Below are positions 35,514 to 44,735 of a stretch of DNA of 64,000 nt, piece by piece (position 1 is the stretch's first letter; each line of letters starts with the position of its first letter). The position numbers were made by a program, and so were the translations under genes. A model generated the notes under the pieces. That model did no database searches and was not told the origin of the DNA. It saw only the letters and a program-made list of their open reading frames with translations. The stretch comes from an uncultured Flavobacteriaceae bacterium (GTDB lineage Bacteria; Bacteroidota; Bacteroidia; Flavobacteriales; Flavobacteriaceae), in assembly GCA_947502635.1 (NCBI GenBank), contig CANNAN010000010.1, positions 62,001 to 126,000 on the forward strand, written 5' to 3'.

Positions 35514-37847
35514 CTATTTTTTAGTGAGAGTTAAAAATTTTGGTTTTGCTAGGTAAATTATAGCAGGGAGCAACGTTAGACTACCAATAAAACTAACAGT
35601 CACAGCTACAGCAACTAAAAATCCAAATTGACTTAATGGAGGTACAGAACTTGTCATTAAAACACTAAATCCTAAGGCTAATGCCAGAAAATTGAATAAT
35701 AATGCCCGACCAGCAGATTTGTAAAATTCGTTATAAGCCTCCTTAATAGGCAGCCCCTTTTCGTTTAAAAGAAATTTAAGACGATCTACAGTATGTACCG
35801 CGAAGTCAACACCAATACCAATGGCAATGGCGGCAAACATAGAGGTACCAATAGCAAGCCATATATCTAAAATCCCCATAACAGTATAAATGAATAACAC
35901 AGATATTGAAACTGGGATAATCGTTAATATCCCTGCCCAAAGAGATCTAAAACTTAAGGCAGCAAATAGTAAAACGACCAGTAAGGCCAGTCCAGCACCT
36001 AAAAAATGATTAAACCCTAATCGGTTTATCCAATAAGCATCTACGGTTACTTTACCAGTTGTTGTCGCTTTAACAGTATCGTTATTAAAATGTTGAGATA
36101 AATAAGTATTAACAGCATCAACCACGGGTTTTTCGAAGGCGTACTCACTAGTATCCATTTTTAATCTGATATTCGCTAAGCGGTAATCATAGTCCACATA
36201 GTTATCGAAGTCTGTAGGGTCTCCACTTGCCGAATACAGTAAAAAATATTGTGCAATTAATTCTCGGTTGTCGGGTATTGTATAAAACTCTGTATTGTTT
36301 TCGTTTAATGATTGGTTCATCTTCTTAAGAAAATCAACAATCGAAATACTTCCTTTTACGTGTGGCAATGTTTCCACATAAGTTTGTAGCGCTTCCATTT
36401 TATAAAGATTTTCAGGGTCGAAGATGTCCTCAACTTCTGGTGTCTCAACAAGAATGTCTAAATATGAAGTACCATCCGTTTTTTTATTAATTAAGGCATC
36501 CGCCTTTACAATAGGTTCGTCTGCTTGAAAGTTCTTTATTCTATCTTCATTAATAACAAGTTTTGATGCACCGTTTATACCAAAACCAATAATGATGAAG
36601 GCTATAGCAATTATAGCTTTCGGGTATTTTACAACAAGCTTGCCAATAAATGCCATCATTTTTCCAAAACGATCTATTTTTTGATTGGGTTTATAAGCTT
36701 TACTTAATTGTGGTTTCACAAACATCATTGCAGAAGGAATCATGAATACGGCATATACAAGTGCTGCGAATACACCAAGTGCGCCAAATAATCCAAAATA
36801 AGTCATGGGAGGCATATAAGAAGATGCAGCTATCGCTAAGAATCCTGCAACCGTTGTTACAGAAGTAATTGTAATAGGCCTCCACATGTGTATCATGGTT
36901 TCCACTACTAATTCTTTTTGAGTGAATTCTGGATGTTTTGCAGCCGTTTCATAATACTCCCCGAGTATATGAATACCGTCAGCAACTGCTATAGCGATAA
37001 GAACAACAGGCAAACCGTTGGTAATAACAAAAAAGTCTACCCCAAAAGCAGCCATGGCTCCGAGAGCGATTCCAACAGAAGCCAGTACCATTATATTTGG
37101 TAAAACAACGCCTCGAAGTCTTCTGTAAGCAAAAATGAGTATGATGGATATAACTACCGCTGCAAACGGGTTTGTTTTCATAGCATCTTCATCAATATAT
37201 CGAATAAGGTAACCGCTTACAGCACCTTCGCCTGCTAGGTAAAATTGTTCATCATGAGATTTATATGTATCGAGTAGCGCCATGAGGCTTTTATAAACTT
37301 CGTGTTGTTTTTTATCATAACTATCTAGCATTTCAGCAACAACCAGGGTTGTGGTATGATCATTAGAAACAAGGTTGCCTTGATACAATTCAAAATCATT
37401 TATAGCAGCCTTTACTTCGAGCGCTTTTTTATCTGTTAGTTCGTCAATTTCGAAAAATGGATCTACCTCCAGTCCAGCATCTGTACCAACAATATTATTT
37501 TCGGTCGATAAACTTGTAATTTCATCGGGATCTATTCCTGGTATTGTTTTTAAACGATCACTTAATTCATGAACTAATTGAAGGGTTTTTTTGTTAAAAA
37601 TCCCCTGTTCATTTACTATAGCAATAACCATTGGGTCTTTTAAACCAAAGGTTTCTTTAGTTTGATTTCTAAAAACCAATATGGGATCATCCTTTGGTAA
37701 AAAGGCATCATAACTAGTATCTTTAGTCATCTTTGGAATAAATAATGAGACAGCTAGCATAATAACAATGCTTAATGTCAATATGATTTTATAGTGAGAA
37801 GTCACTTTATTAAAGAATTTAGTGGCTGTGAGTTGTTGATTTTTCAT
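35514..37847 (-). CDS. MMPL/RND-family transporter
   Basis: This 777-aa inner-membrane permease has two repeats of a periplasmic domain plus about six spans, with the second-half GIGVDFAVHTVDR motif and the VAVADGIHILGEYYETA motif in span 4, as in MMPL/RND lipid exporters. The upstream ATG at 37913 would add 22 residues and run across the palindromic operator, so ATG at 37847 (MKNQQLTA) is chosen. It heads the operon with the LolA-like and DUF1302-like genes and is probably repressed by the MarR protein encoded upstream. Confidence 0.85.
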   Translation of the reverse strand: MKNQQLTATKFFNKVTSHYKIILTLSIVIMLAVSLFIPKMTKDTSYDAFLPKDDPILVFRNQTKETFGLKDPMVIAIVNEQGIFNKKTLQLVHELSDRLKTIPGIDPDEITSLSTENNIVGTDAGLEVDPFFEIDELTDKKALEVKAAINDFELYQGNLVSNDHTTTLVVAEMLDSYDKKQHEVYKSLMALLDTYKSHDEQFYLAGEGAVSGYLIRYIDEDAMKTNPFAAVVISIILIFAYRRLRGVVLPNIMVLASVGIALGAMAAFGVDFFVITNGLPVVLIAIAVADGIHILGEYYETAAKHPEFTQKELVVETMIHMWRPITITSVTTVAGFLAIAASSYMPPMTYFGLFGALGVFAALVYAVFMIPSAMMFVKPQLSKAYKPNQKIDRFGKMMAFIGKLVVKYPKAIIAIAFIIIGFGINGASKLVINEDRIKNFQADEPIVKADALINKKTDGTSYLDILVETPEVEDIFDPENLYKMEALQTYVETLPHVKGSISIVDFLKKMNQSLNENNTEFYTIPDNRELIAQYFLLYSASGDPTDFDNYVDYDYRLANIRLKMDTSEYAFEKPVVDAVNTYLSQHFNNDTVKATTTGKVTVDAYWINRLGFNHFLGAGLALLVVLLFAALSFRSLWAGILTIIPVSISVLFIYTVMGILDIWLAIGTSMFAAIAIGIGVDFAVHTVDRLKFLLNEKGLPIKEAYNEFYKSAGRALLFNFLALALGFSVLMTSSVPPLSQFGFLVAVAVTVSFIGSLTLLPAIIYLAKPKFLTLTKK

Positions 37848-37860
37848 TGTTTTATTTTTA

Positions 37861-37874
37861 GTTGTATATACAAC
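37861..37874. promoter_or_regulatory. Palindromic operator 1 (MMPL operon)
   Basis: The perfect 14-bp palindrome gttgtatatacaac lies 13 nt upstream of the chosen MMPL start. The same sequence occurs at 38050, and a close variant at 38703. MarR regulators bind such palindromes of 14-18 bp, and a marR gene is adjacent. Confidence 0.7.
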
Positions 37875-37916
37875 ATATGGATTAAATTTTTTAATTATTA
37901 AAATTTCATGCAAGTT

Positions 37917-38033
37917 TTAATTGCATAGATTTATTATGTTTAAGTCTGTTATTCTGGTTGAATCGGACTGAATTATAAAGAGTTCGAATCGTTCGGGCTT
38001 TAAATTTTTAGTTTGAATTACTTTGTTTTTCAT
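37917..38033 (-). CDS. Short 38-aa frame behind operator 2
   Basis: An ATG frame of 38 codons starts 16 nt downstream (minus strand) of the second palindrome, just as MMPL starts 13 nt downstream of the first; both begin ATGAAAAA. The peptide (MKNKVIQTKNLKPERFELF, then IIQSDSTR) is not hydrophobic and matches nothing I know. It might be a leader peptide, a duplicated MMPL start that has decayed, or chance. Confidence 0.3.
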   Translation of the reverse strand: MKNKVIQTKNLKPERFELFIIQSDSTRITDLNIINLCN

Positions 38034-38049
38034 GATTATAGATGATTTA

Positions 38050-38063
38050 GTTGTATATACAAC
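38050..38063. promoter_or_regulatory. Palindromic operator 2 (between marR and MMPL)
   Basis: The same gttgtatatacaac palindrome as at 37861, in the 234-nt space between the marR stop (38082) and the MMPL start. Two identical sites 189 nt apart allow repression by looping or control of two start points. Confidence 0.7.
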
Positions 38064-38081
38064 ATTTACGATAAATTTTTT

Positions 38082-38483
38082 TTAATACAGTTTGTTTTCT
38101 AATGATTTGATATTTTCAATGCCTTCCTTTCCTAATTTATCTATAAAAGTATGCATCAATGATTCCCAAATGGGTAGAATCGATTGAACTAGGTCAAACC
38201 CTTTTTGAGTTAACTCTATTTCAGGACGATAATTTGACGATTTTGTTAAAACACCTCTTTTTTCAAGTAACTTGATATTTCTACTAACTGTTGATCGTTC
38301 TAAGAATAGAGATTCTCCTATTTTTCCTTGATCAACTTTTCCTAATTTTGTTAATGCAAATAGAATACTTAATTGACTCTCTGTAATATCGAATTCTTTA
38401 AGGCTTGCCCTAAAATCTCTATCTACAACACGAGATAGACATCTTAGTCTATTTCCAATACATTGTTCTACTTGATATTTCAT
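38082..38483 (-). CDS. MarR-family repressor
   Basis: This 133-aa winged-helix protein has an N-terminal helical segment (1-30), a DNA-recognition helix region with GKIGESLFLERSTVSRNIKLLEKRGVL (split: GKIGESLFLERSTVSRN, LLEKRGVL) and a C-terminal dimer helix. It is upstream of, and on the same strand as, the MMPL operon. A matching palindrome stands at 38703 upstream of its own gene, so autoregulation is likely. Confidence 0.85.
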   Translation of the reverse strand: MKYQVEQCIGNRLRCLSRVVDRDFRASLKEFDITESQLSILFALTKLGKVDQGKIGESLFLERSTVSRNIKLLEKRGVLTKSSNYRPEIELTQKGFDLVQSILPIWESLMHTFIDKLGKEGIENIKSLENKLY

Positions 38484-39295
38484 TTTTATTAATTTAACGT
38501 GATTTCTAGATAAGGATGAATATGCCTCACTAAAAATTACACACTTATATTTTCTGCCAGATTGGTGCAGTCGAACCCAAATTTCAATAAAAAAATAATT
38601 CCATTTTAATCATGTTTAAGACAGTAACAACCAACATCAAGGGCTTTTATTTCTAAAGGATGCTTATTGACCTATTTTTAGGCTTGACAAAATTACAAAA
38701 AAATGTTGTATATGCAACATTTTTAAAAAACTTTTAAAACTTTAATATTTTGACGGATTGCAATTTAATATAAAAAAATGGCGAATACAATAAGGGAAAA
38801 AGGTCTGTTTTTAGGACTTATGGAAAACAAAAAGCTTGAATTTTCTATGGATTCTTTGTGATTTTTTTAATCAATTTTAAAAAACGGGAAGTTTTTAATC
38901 GTAATTGTAAGAAATTACGTTATTTTTGAATCAAAAAAACAAGCTAATTATTTAAATTTTAGCATGGAAATCCTCTTTTTGGAGAAAAATTAACTAGATG
39001 GAAAAAGCATACTAAAAAATGATACCATTTATAGTATTGAATTTATAAGGCATGTAATATAACGTCATTTCTTAATTATTATAAATTGTTGTTTATAAAT
39101 GAGTTCAATTAAAATTAGATTTTTTTTTCTAATTAAATAGATGTTATTTTTTTATTAAAATAATTAAATTTTCCAGTGACGGGATTCTTACGTTTTGTGT
39201 CGATTTTTTTATTGAATTAACGAATATTTGCATATATTTTTAAAGAATTAATAATAAATACTTAGTTTTAGCGAATCTTATTTTATATAAAGCCA
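38484..39295. other. 812-nt gap between marR and the ECF sigma gene
   Basis: Contains the third palindromic operator (38701-38722) and otherwise AT-rich sequence with several T/A runs. No frame, hairpin terminator or clear promoter pair for the sigma gene was found. Confidence 0.5.
38701..38722. promoter_or_regulatory. Palindromic operator 3 (marR upstream region)
   Basis: The sequence aaatgttgtatatgcaacat is nearly palindromic and is a one-base variant of operators 1 and 2, with longer arms. It is 220 nt upstream of the marR start on the minus strand and fits autorepression. Confidence 0.6.
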
Positions 39296-39823
39296 ATGCG
39301 GGGAGGCGAAAATAAATTGACACTTAAAAGTTTCAAGAAACTTTTTGAGAGCTTATATCCACAATTGTGTGTATTTGCATACAAGTATCTTAACGATTTA
39401 GAACTCTCAAAAGATTTCGTACAAGAGGTTTTTTTAAAGGTTTGGGAAGATAAAATTACTTTTCAAAACGATAATCATGCGACAGGTTTTTTTTATAAAG
39501 CCGTAAAGAATAAATGCCTAAATCATTTAAAAAGTAAAAAGTATAAAGTAACAGAACGTTATGACCTTGCAAATATAGAAACGTATGAAACGGAAGAATT
39601 TTATATGTCTGAAGCCGTTACGATAGAAACCACAGCTGTCATAGAAAAAGCGATCAACAAACTTCCAGAAAAAGCGGCACAGGTTATTAGATTAAGTATT
39701 GAAGATTATACAAATAATGAGATCGCAAATGAATTATCTATATCTGTCAATACCGTTAAAGACCATAAAAAAGTAGCGTATCGTAAATTAAGAGACTTTC
39801 TTAATTTTTTAACAGTTAAATAA
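39296..39823 (+). CDS. ECF sigma factor of a FecR-type system
   Basis: This 175-aa sigma-70 family protein has region 2 (about 15-75; LYPQLCVFAYKYLNDLELSKDF split: LYPQLCVFAYKYL, DLELSKDFVQEVF) and region 4 (about 120-170; EIANELSISVNTVKDHKKVA), without regions 1 and 3. This is the size and form of sigma factors in Bacteroidota SusC-FecR signalling. The FecR anti-sigma gene follows 67 nt later. No other sigma gene is seen in the window, so this one may also serve modules 2 and 3 further on. Confidence 0.85.
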   Translation: MRGGENKLTLKSFKKLFESLYPQLCVFAYKYLNDLELSKDFVQEVFLKVWEDKITFQNDNHATGFFYKAVKNKCLNHLKSKKYKVTERYDLANIETYETEEFYMSEAVTIETTAVIEKAINKLPEKAAQVIRLSIEDYTNNEIANELSISVNTVKDHKKVAYRKLRDFLNFLTVK

Positions 39824-39837
39824 TTTTTTATACATTA

Positions 39838-39870
39838 TACCACCCGTTTTCTCTTTTTTTTGTATTAATC
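39838..39870 (+). promoter_or_regulatory. Conserved box upstream of fecR (module 1), candidate ECF promoter
   Basis: TACCACCC (39838-39845) and, 16 nt later, GTATTAAT (39862-39869) lie between the sigma gene and fecR. The same pair in the same order recurs 237 nt ahead of the second fecR (44701 and 44726) and ahead of the fecR relic (56826 and 56851), with the spacer 16-17 nt. The spacing suits a -35/-10 pair of a sigma factor; the matching T-rich spacer is partly due to common descent. Confidence 0.5.
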
Positions 39871-39890
39871 ATATAGCCTAAAATATTGCA

Positions 39891-41054
39891 ATGGATAATT
39901 CCAATAAAATAAAACCACTTTCAGAAAAATTAGCAGCCTCACTAATTAAAAATGAAAGCCCTAGCGATTTAAAAAAATCGGAGATTTTCGATGCTGAAAT
40001 TGAATCGCAAATACTTTCAAATATTAAAGAAAGTACATACTCAGAACTTTTAAATGACATTGATGCAAAAGAAGATTGGAAGCCTTTAAAAAGAAAAATA
40101 AAGAAGCGTTCTAAAAAAGCACTTAGATTTTGGTCTTATGGCGTTGCAGCCTCTTTGGTATTGTTAATCTCTTTAGCCTTTGTTTTTAACAAGACAGATC
40201 AAGACATTGAATTTGGTACGCCTGTTATAGTAAATAATAACATAGAGACAGGAACAGATAAAGCTACTTTAACCTTAGAGGATGGTTCTGAAGTGGCTTT
40301 AGAAAAAGGGACCCCATATCAAACAGCCAATGTAACTAGTAATGGCGAAGAGATTGTTTACAATAAGGCAGACAAAAGCAAACCAAACCACTATATTGCT
40401 TATAATGTATTAACCATTCCTAGAGGAGGCCAATTCTATATCTTATTATCAGATGGCACTAAAGTATGGTTGAATTCTGAATCTCAATTAAAATATCCTG
40501 TGGCATTTAGTACTGGTGAAACCCGTCAGGTTGAACTCATTTATGGTGAAGCTTATTTTGATGTCTCACCAAGTACAGAGCATGAAGGCGCAAAGTTCAA
40601 GGTGTTTCATCAATCTCAGGAAGTTGAGGTTTTAGGTACCGAATTCAATATCAAAGCCTATAAAGACGAAACTACTATTAGTACCACTTTAGTAGAAGGT
40701 AAGGTAGCTGTGAGTACGGCTCATACCAATGAAGTATTAGAGCCTAATCAGCAATCAAACCTTGATCTCAAAACTAACAACATAAGTATGGCTAAAGTGA
40801 CAGATGTTTATAATATTATTGCCTGGAAAGATGGTGTTTTTAGTTTTGAGAATAAGCCTTTAAAGGAGATTTTGAAAGTATTATCACGTTGGTATGATAT
40901 GGATGTGACTATTGAAAATACCGTAGAGGAAGAGGAACGGTTTATTGGTACATTTAACAAGAGCAATAGTTTAGAAGATATTCTAATAGCTATTACAAGT
41001 ACAGGTTTTATTAATACTTATGAAATAAAGGATAAATCATTAACTATAAAATAG
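39891..41054 (+). CDS. FecR-like anti-sigma factor (module 1)
   Basis: This 387-aa protein has a cytoplasmic N-terminal region (1-80, helical, binds sigma), one membrane span (about 82-102, SYGVAASLVLLISLAFVF) and a periplasmic FecR domain (about 170-385) with TLTLEDGSEVALEKG, IPRGGQFYILLSDGTKVWLN and YGEAYFDVSP. The C-terminal NTYEIKDKSLTIK is the STN-like strand end. It sequesters sigma until the outer membrane transporter signals. Module 1 lacks an intact SusC next to it, so its partner transporter may be one of the SusC proteins further on. Confidence 0.88.
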   Translation: MDNSNKIKPLSEKLAASLIKNESPSDLKKSEIFDAEIESQILSNIKESTYSELLNDIDAKEDWKPLKRKIKKRSKKALRFWSYGVAASLVLLISLAFVFNKTDQDIEFGTPVIVNNNIETGTDKATLTLEDGSEVALEKGTPYQTANVTSNGEEIVYNKADKSKPNHYIAYNVLTIPRGGQFYILLSDGTKVWLNSESQLKYPVAFSTGETRQVELIYGEAYFDVSPSTEHEGAKFKVFHQSQEVEVLGTEFNIKAYKDETTISTTLVEGKVAVSTAHTNEVLEPNQQSNLDLKTNNISMAKVTDVYNIIAWKDGVFSFENKPLKEILKVLSRWYDMDVTIENTVEEEERFIGTFNKSNSLEDILIAITSTGFINTYEIKDKSLTIK

Positions 41055-41204
41055 TGGGCAGAATGTCGAATATTAATGGCTCAAAAAGAGTCATTTTAGA
41101 GAAGGAATTAGCTCGTGTTGATTGTAATAAAAGTTTAAATAACTCCATTTAAAAGAAAACAACTAAACTAAATAATTAAACGAACTAACAAATAATCTTA
41201 GATT

Positions 41205-41301
41205 ATGAAAAAACGACATTCCTAAATTATTAACTGGTAAAATCAATTTAATTTTATCCATTGAACCTAGTATATTAAGACTAATAGCTGCTTTTTTATA
41301 G
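41205..41301 (+). pseudogene. Possible start of a lost susC-type receptor gene, frameshifted
   Basis: ATG at 41205 reads MKKRH, and a +1 shift gives PKLLTGKINLILS followed by EPSILRLIAAFL and a stop at 41301. A lysine-rich start and PKLLTGKI before a hydrophobic segment resemble N-termini of flavobacterial SusC receptors with FecR partners. The place is right too, 150 nt after fecR. The relic is short, so the identification is weak; it would explain why module 1 has no receptor. Confidence 0.35.
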
Positions 41302-41559
41302 AAAAATAATCATATATCTCTCGTCGCATCAAGTTGACGACTCATATTTTAAATAAGTGGTGTTAACTTTTATCAATCACTTTGATATTTATTCTTTAAA
41401 GGAGATATAAGTGCCTATAGGTATTTCAATTAATTTAAAAGATTTTTCAAGCCTTAGTTTTAGGGCTTCCCATTTCCTTTTCTTTAGGAGAGGTCAGAAC
41501 TGCTTTTTTTTGCAGTTTTGGAGATAAAAAATATAACTAAAATAAAAGATGCAATGTCA

Positions 41560-41633
41560 AAAAGGGAATAAGAATGGTTTTAAGATTAATTAGGTTAGAG
41601 TAGTTAAAGACTAAAGACGATCTATTCCCTTTT
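41560..41633 (+). repeat. Long hairpin repeat (copy 1)
   Basis: Outer arms aaaagggaat (41560-41569) and attccctttt (41624-41633) enclose 54 nt. A related sequence with similar arms (43690-43762) follows the M16 half-gene; both share ...gggaataa.g at the left and t.ttccctttt at the right. Function unknown; the copy after the M16 gene may end its transcript. Confidence 0.5.
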
Positions 41634-42106
41634 AGCATGACAGCGCCTAAAAAGCCTGTGTGAAAAAATAAGCATGAAAAGTCATTGTGATTTGCCATGT
41701 TCAGGTTGAGCTTGTTAAAAATGTAGTCGTTGTAAGCAATATATCTAGGTCATACTTCTCAGCTTGTTTATTGATGAGAAAGCAGGTGTCAGTTGCTGTA
41801 AAAAAGTCTTAGAAAAAATATGAAAACCGACATATATAAATGGTACTAAATAATAAGTTCAGAATAGAAATAAAAAACATAGAAAGGGTATACATATTAA
41901 ATAGTCCCAAATATTTTTACAATCATAGTTGTTTTTTGAATTAGTCACTCTAGAAACAACGTTTTGAGATAGAACATGGGCAACCGTTATCATAGTTCGG
42001 TTGTCTGTGTTTTTAATTAAATATTATTCCTTGAAGATTAATCTCAGAATTTCCGTAGAAATCAGTACTCCCGTAAAAAATAAAATTCATATAAAATAAC
42101 TAGAAA

Positions 42107-43639
42107 ATGCAAAATATACTATCTGTAATTTCATTTTTATTGATTGTAAATGTGCTGTTATTAATGTTTTCAGTGAATAGTAATGCACAATCTTTAAGTC
42201 TAAACGATTCGCTTCAGGTAGGTCAAAAGATTAAAAAAGGAAATGATACCCTAGTGCCTTATGAGGGTGCCTTTATGGGGAGAACTCTTACGTCTGGTGT
42301 GACTCTAAATGAGGGTAGCATCGTATCAGAAGGCATGTTACAATTTACAGGCTCGACGACCTTCACGTTAAGTAATGACATCAAAGTACATTACAAGTAT
42401 ACAGATAAAAACAAGAATGCTATACAGTTTAAAGCCTTAAGTTATGGCGGGTTTTCATTGGTAAAAGACGATGATCTACCCGCTGCGCAATCATTAGGGA
42501 ATATGATAGCACTATCAGGGTTAGGTGATTATTCGGCTACCAATTTGTCAAAAATGCTAGAGGGCAAAACGGCTAATACACGGATCGACCTTTCCGATCT
42601 AACGGAAAGTATCAAAGGGGATTCAACAACAAAGGATGTGGAAATCTTATTGCAAATGATTCATTTACATTTTGTAAATCCGCGGTTTGATAGCGATGCA
42701 TATGAATTACTGATAGCAAATCTAAACAAGGATATCATTAGGAGAAGTCATACCATTAATGAGCAGATACGTGATAGTGTTACAACGACGCTTTATGGAA
42801 ACAACCATCCTAAACAACGTTTGTTAAATAATGATTTTGTAAAGGATGTGTCTTTAGAAAGGATGAAAAAACTATACAAGGAACGTTTTAATAATGCAGC
42901 CGATTTTGAATTCTTTATCGTAGGAGATATTCAAAAGAACGTATTAAGGCCATTATTAGAAAAATATATAGCCAGTATCCCAACAAACAATACTAGAGAA
43001 GAATGGCAAGACAATTCGGTACCCTGGTTACAAAATGTTATTAATAAGGATATTCCTTTACTTCTGGAGGCTCCCAAAAGCGTGGTCAGGATTGCCTATA
43101 ATAACACAATGCGTTATAGTTTAAAGCATGCACTAATTGCTAGAGCTTTGGGGGATATATTACAATTGCGATTTACAAAAATCATGAAAGAAAAAACAAT
43201 AGATGCTTATACTGCGAGTGTAAAAGCAAATATATTAAAACGGCCTATCGAACAGGCGTCCTTACATATAACTCTAGAGTGTAATCCCGATAAAATAGAA
43301 CAACTTATAACCCAGGTACATGAAGAAATTAAGAAGATAGAAAAGGGAGTTGCTTTACAAGCGGATTTGGATAAAATAAAGGCAAATTATTTAAAAGAAA
43401 GAAAAGAGCAAAAAAGGCATAATAGCTACGATATGCGTGTATTAATAAATTATTTTCGTGAGGGTTATAATATGAATAATCCTAAAAAATTTGAAGACCT
43501 GGTAAATACAATCACTATCAAAGATCTGGAGGTGTTTACAAAAGCATTAATAAATGACTCAAGATCTTATAAAATTGTGTTTAATCAAGACCGAGCCAGT
43601 CAGTCAGTTTATGAAGTCAAAGGTATGAAAGATAGGTGA
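42107..43639 (+). CDS. Half of a PqqL-like M16 metallopeptidase (C-terminal non-catalytic part with signal peptide)
   Basis: This 510-aa protein begins with a signal peptide (1-28, ending SNAQS). From about residue 75 it matches the second half of PqqL-like zinc proteases: LSNDIKVHYKYTDKN, MIALSGLGDYSATNLSKMLEGK (split: MIALSGLGDYSATN, LSKMLEGK) and LYGNNHPKQRL. The N-terminal catalytic domain with HxxEH is absent (usual length about 930 aa). A signal peptide joined to the C-terminal half suggests an in-frame deletion. The M16 fold needs both halves to cleave, so it is probably inactive, or works with a separate catalytic subunit. Such M16 genes normally belong to SusCD-TlpA clusters. Confidence 0.6.
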   Translation: MQNILSVISFLLIVNVLLLMFSVNSNAQSLSLNDSLQVGQKIKKGNDTLVPYEGAFMGRTLTSGVTLNEGSIVSEGMLQFTGSTTFTLSNDIKVHYKYTDKNKNAIQFKALSYGGFSLVKDDDLPAAQSLGNMIALSGLGDYSATNLSKMLEGKTANTRIDLSDLTESIKGDSTTKDVEILLQMIHLHFVNPRFDSDAYELLIANLNKDIIRRSHTINEQIRDSVTTTLYGNNHPKQRLLNNDFVKDVSLERMKKLYKERFNNAADFEFFIVGDIQKNVLRPLLEKYIASIPTNNTREEWQDNSVPWLQNVINKDIPLLLEAPKSVVRIAYNNTMRYSLKHALIARALGDILQLRFTKIMKEKTIDAYTASVKANILKRPIEQASLHITLECNPDKIEQLITQVHEEIKKIEKGVALQADLDKIKANYLKERKEQKRHNSYDMRVLINYFREGYNMNNPKKFEDLVNTITIKDLEVFTKALINDSRSYKIVFNQDRASQSVYEVKGMKDR

Positions 43640-43689
43640 TTTATTTGGTACTCTGCTATTTATAATAGAATAGTAAAAATACATAATCC

Positions 43690-43762
43690 AAAAGGGAATA
43701 AGGATCGTTCTTATTAAGGTTTTATAATTAGTTAAAAGTAAAAATCATTCTGTTCCCTTTTT
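43690..43762 (+). repeat. Long hairpin repeat (copy 2), possible terminator of the M16 half-gene
   Basis: Arms aaaagggaa (43690-43698) and ttccctttt (43753-43761) followed by ttagt; related to 41560-41633. It begins 51 nt past the stop at 43639. Confidence 0.5.
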
Positions 43763-43802
43763 AGTAAATAGATTTCAGAGAAACCTCAAAGGTGCCACTT
43801 TT

Positions 43803-44272
43803 GACACGTAATGATTAAATAAGAACTCTAGCCCTATCGAAATGGGACACGATTGAGATATCCCATCACTTTGCTGTTAGAATATGATATTTCTTTCTAA
43901 TGTTTATCTTGAACGAAGCTTTCACTAATTTAAGAAGGGATGAAAGGCCAAAAAGGTAAGTCATTGTTAGCTTTTATACTTTTTATTCTCTAAAAAGAAG
44001 GTGTCTTATCAGTATGCGGTTTCTCACTGCGTTCGAAATGACACGAAATAGCTACATAAAAATTCCTAGCCCTATCGAAATGAGGCACGATTGAGATATC
44101 CCATTATCTTGATGTTAGAATCTGATATTTTTTTCTAAACTTATCTTGAGCGAAATTTACATTAGTTTAAGAAGGGATGAAAGGCCGAAAAGGTAAGTCA
44201 TTGTTTGCTTCATGCTTTTTATTCTTCAAAAAGAAGGTATCTCATCAATATGCAATTTCTCACTGTGTTCGA
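43803..44272 (+). repeat. Tandem intergenic repeat, two units of about 235 bp
   Basis: Unit 1 (43803-44037) and unit 2 (44038-44272) share ctagccctatcgaaatg, acgattgagatatccca, aagaagggatgaaaggcc and a tctcactg.gttcgaaat word. The last two carry words like those in REP-type flavobacterial repeats, for example gttcgaaatgacac. A third, truncated unit lies at 56656-56810. No coding frame; function unknown. Confidence 0.75.
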
Positions 44273-44700
44273 AATAACCGAAATAGTTAAATAAAAACTC
44301 TCTTTTAGCAGGATGTTCCACTAAAAAGATAATCATAGGGTTTTAAAAAAGACTCAAGACGATCGTTAAGAAAAGACCATCAGGCTGCCCAACCTTTATA
44401 AAAGATGAGCACATACCATATAAGCTTGAAAAGTCATTGAAAAGAAGAAACAAAGCAATCTATATATGTGAATTTTAACATGAATAGCTGACTGTATTTT
44501 TTGGATCAAACTCAGATTAAATACAATGTATCTAAATCCCAACCATAAACGAATAAAATTTATGCTGAAATGATCGAAATATAACAATCAGTATATTGTA
44601 TGTATCAAACAAAAAACAACCTAAACAATTAATTTAATGATTGTTTAACTTGATATTAATCATCTAGTTACATGTTTTTTTGAAATTATATTAAGTGTTA

Positions 44701-44735
44701 TACCACCCACTTTTATTTCTTTATTGTATTAACTA
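44701..44735 (+). promoter_or_regulatory. Conserved box upstream of fecR (module 2), candidate ECF promoter
   Basis: TACCACCC (44701-44708), 17 nt, then GTATTAACT (44726-44734). Second copy of the box at 39838, in front of the second FecR gene. Confidence 0.5.

Larger units (their letters stand above)
41055..42106 (+). other. 1.05-kb gap after fecR, with relics and hairpins
   Basis: No intact gene. It contains a frameshifted possible susC start (41205-41301), a T-rich hairpin (aactgc arm at 41509-41514 with gcagtt at 41522-41527) and a long-arm hairpin repeat (41560-41633, arms aaaagggaat / attccctttt). The rest shares short words with the 44330-44600 region, which suggests ancient duplication. 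Confidence 0.5.

Noticed and set aside
37848-37913. Longer MMPL start at 37913
   Set aside because: The extension would be translated across a palindromic operator and adds a non-conserved segment; ATG 37847 gives a normal N-terminus.
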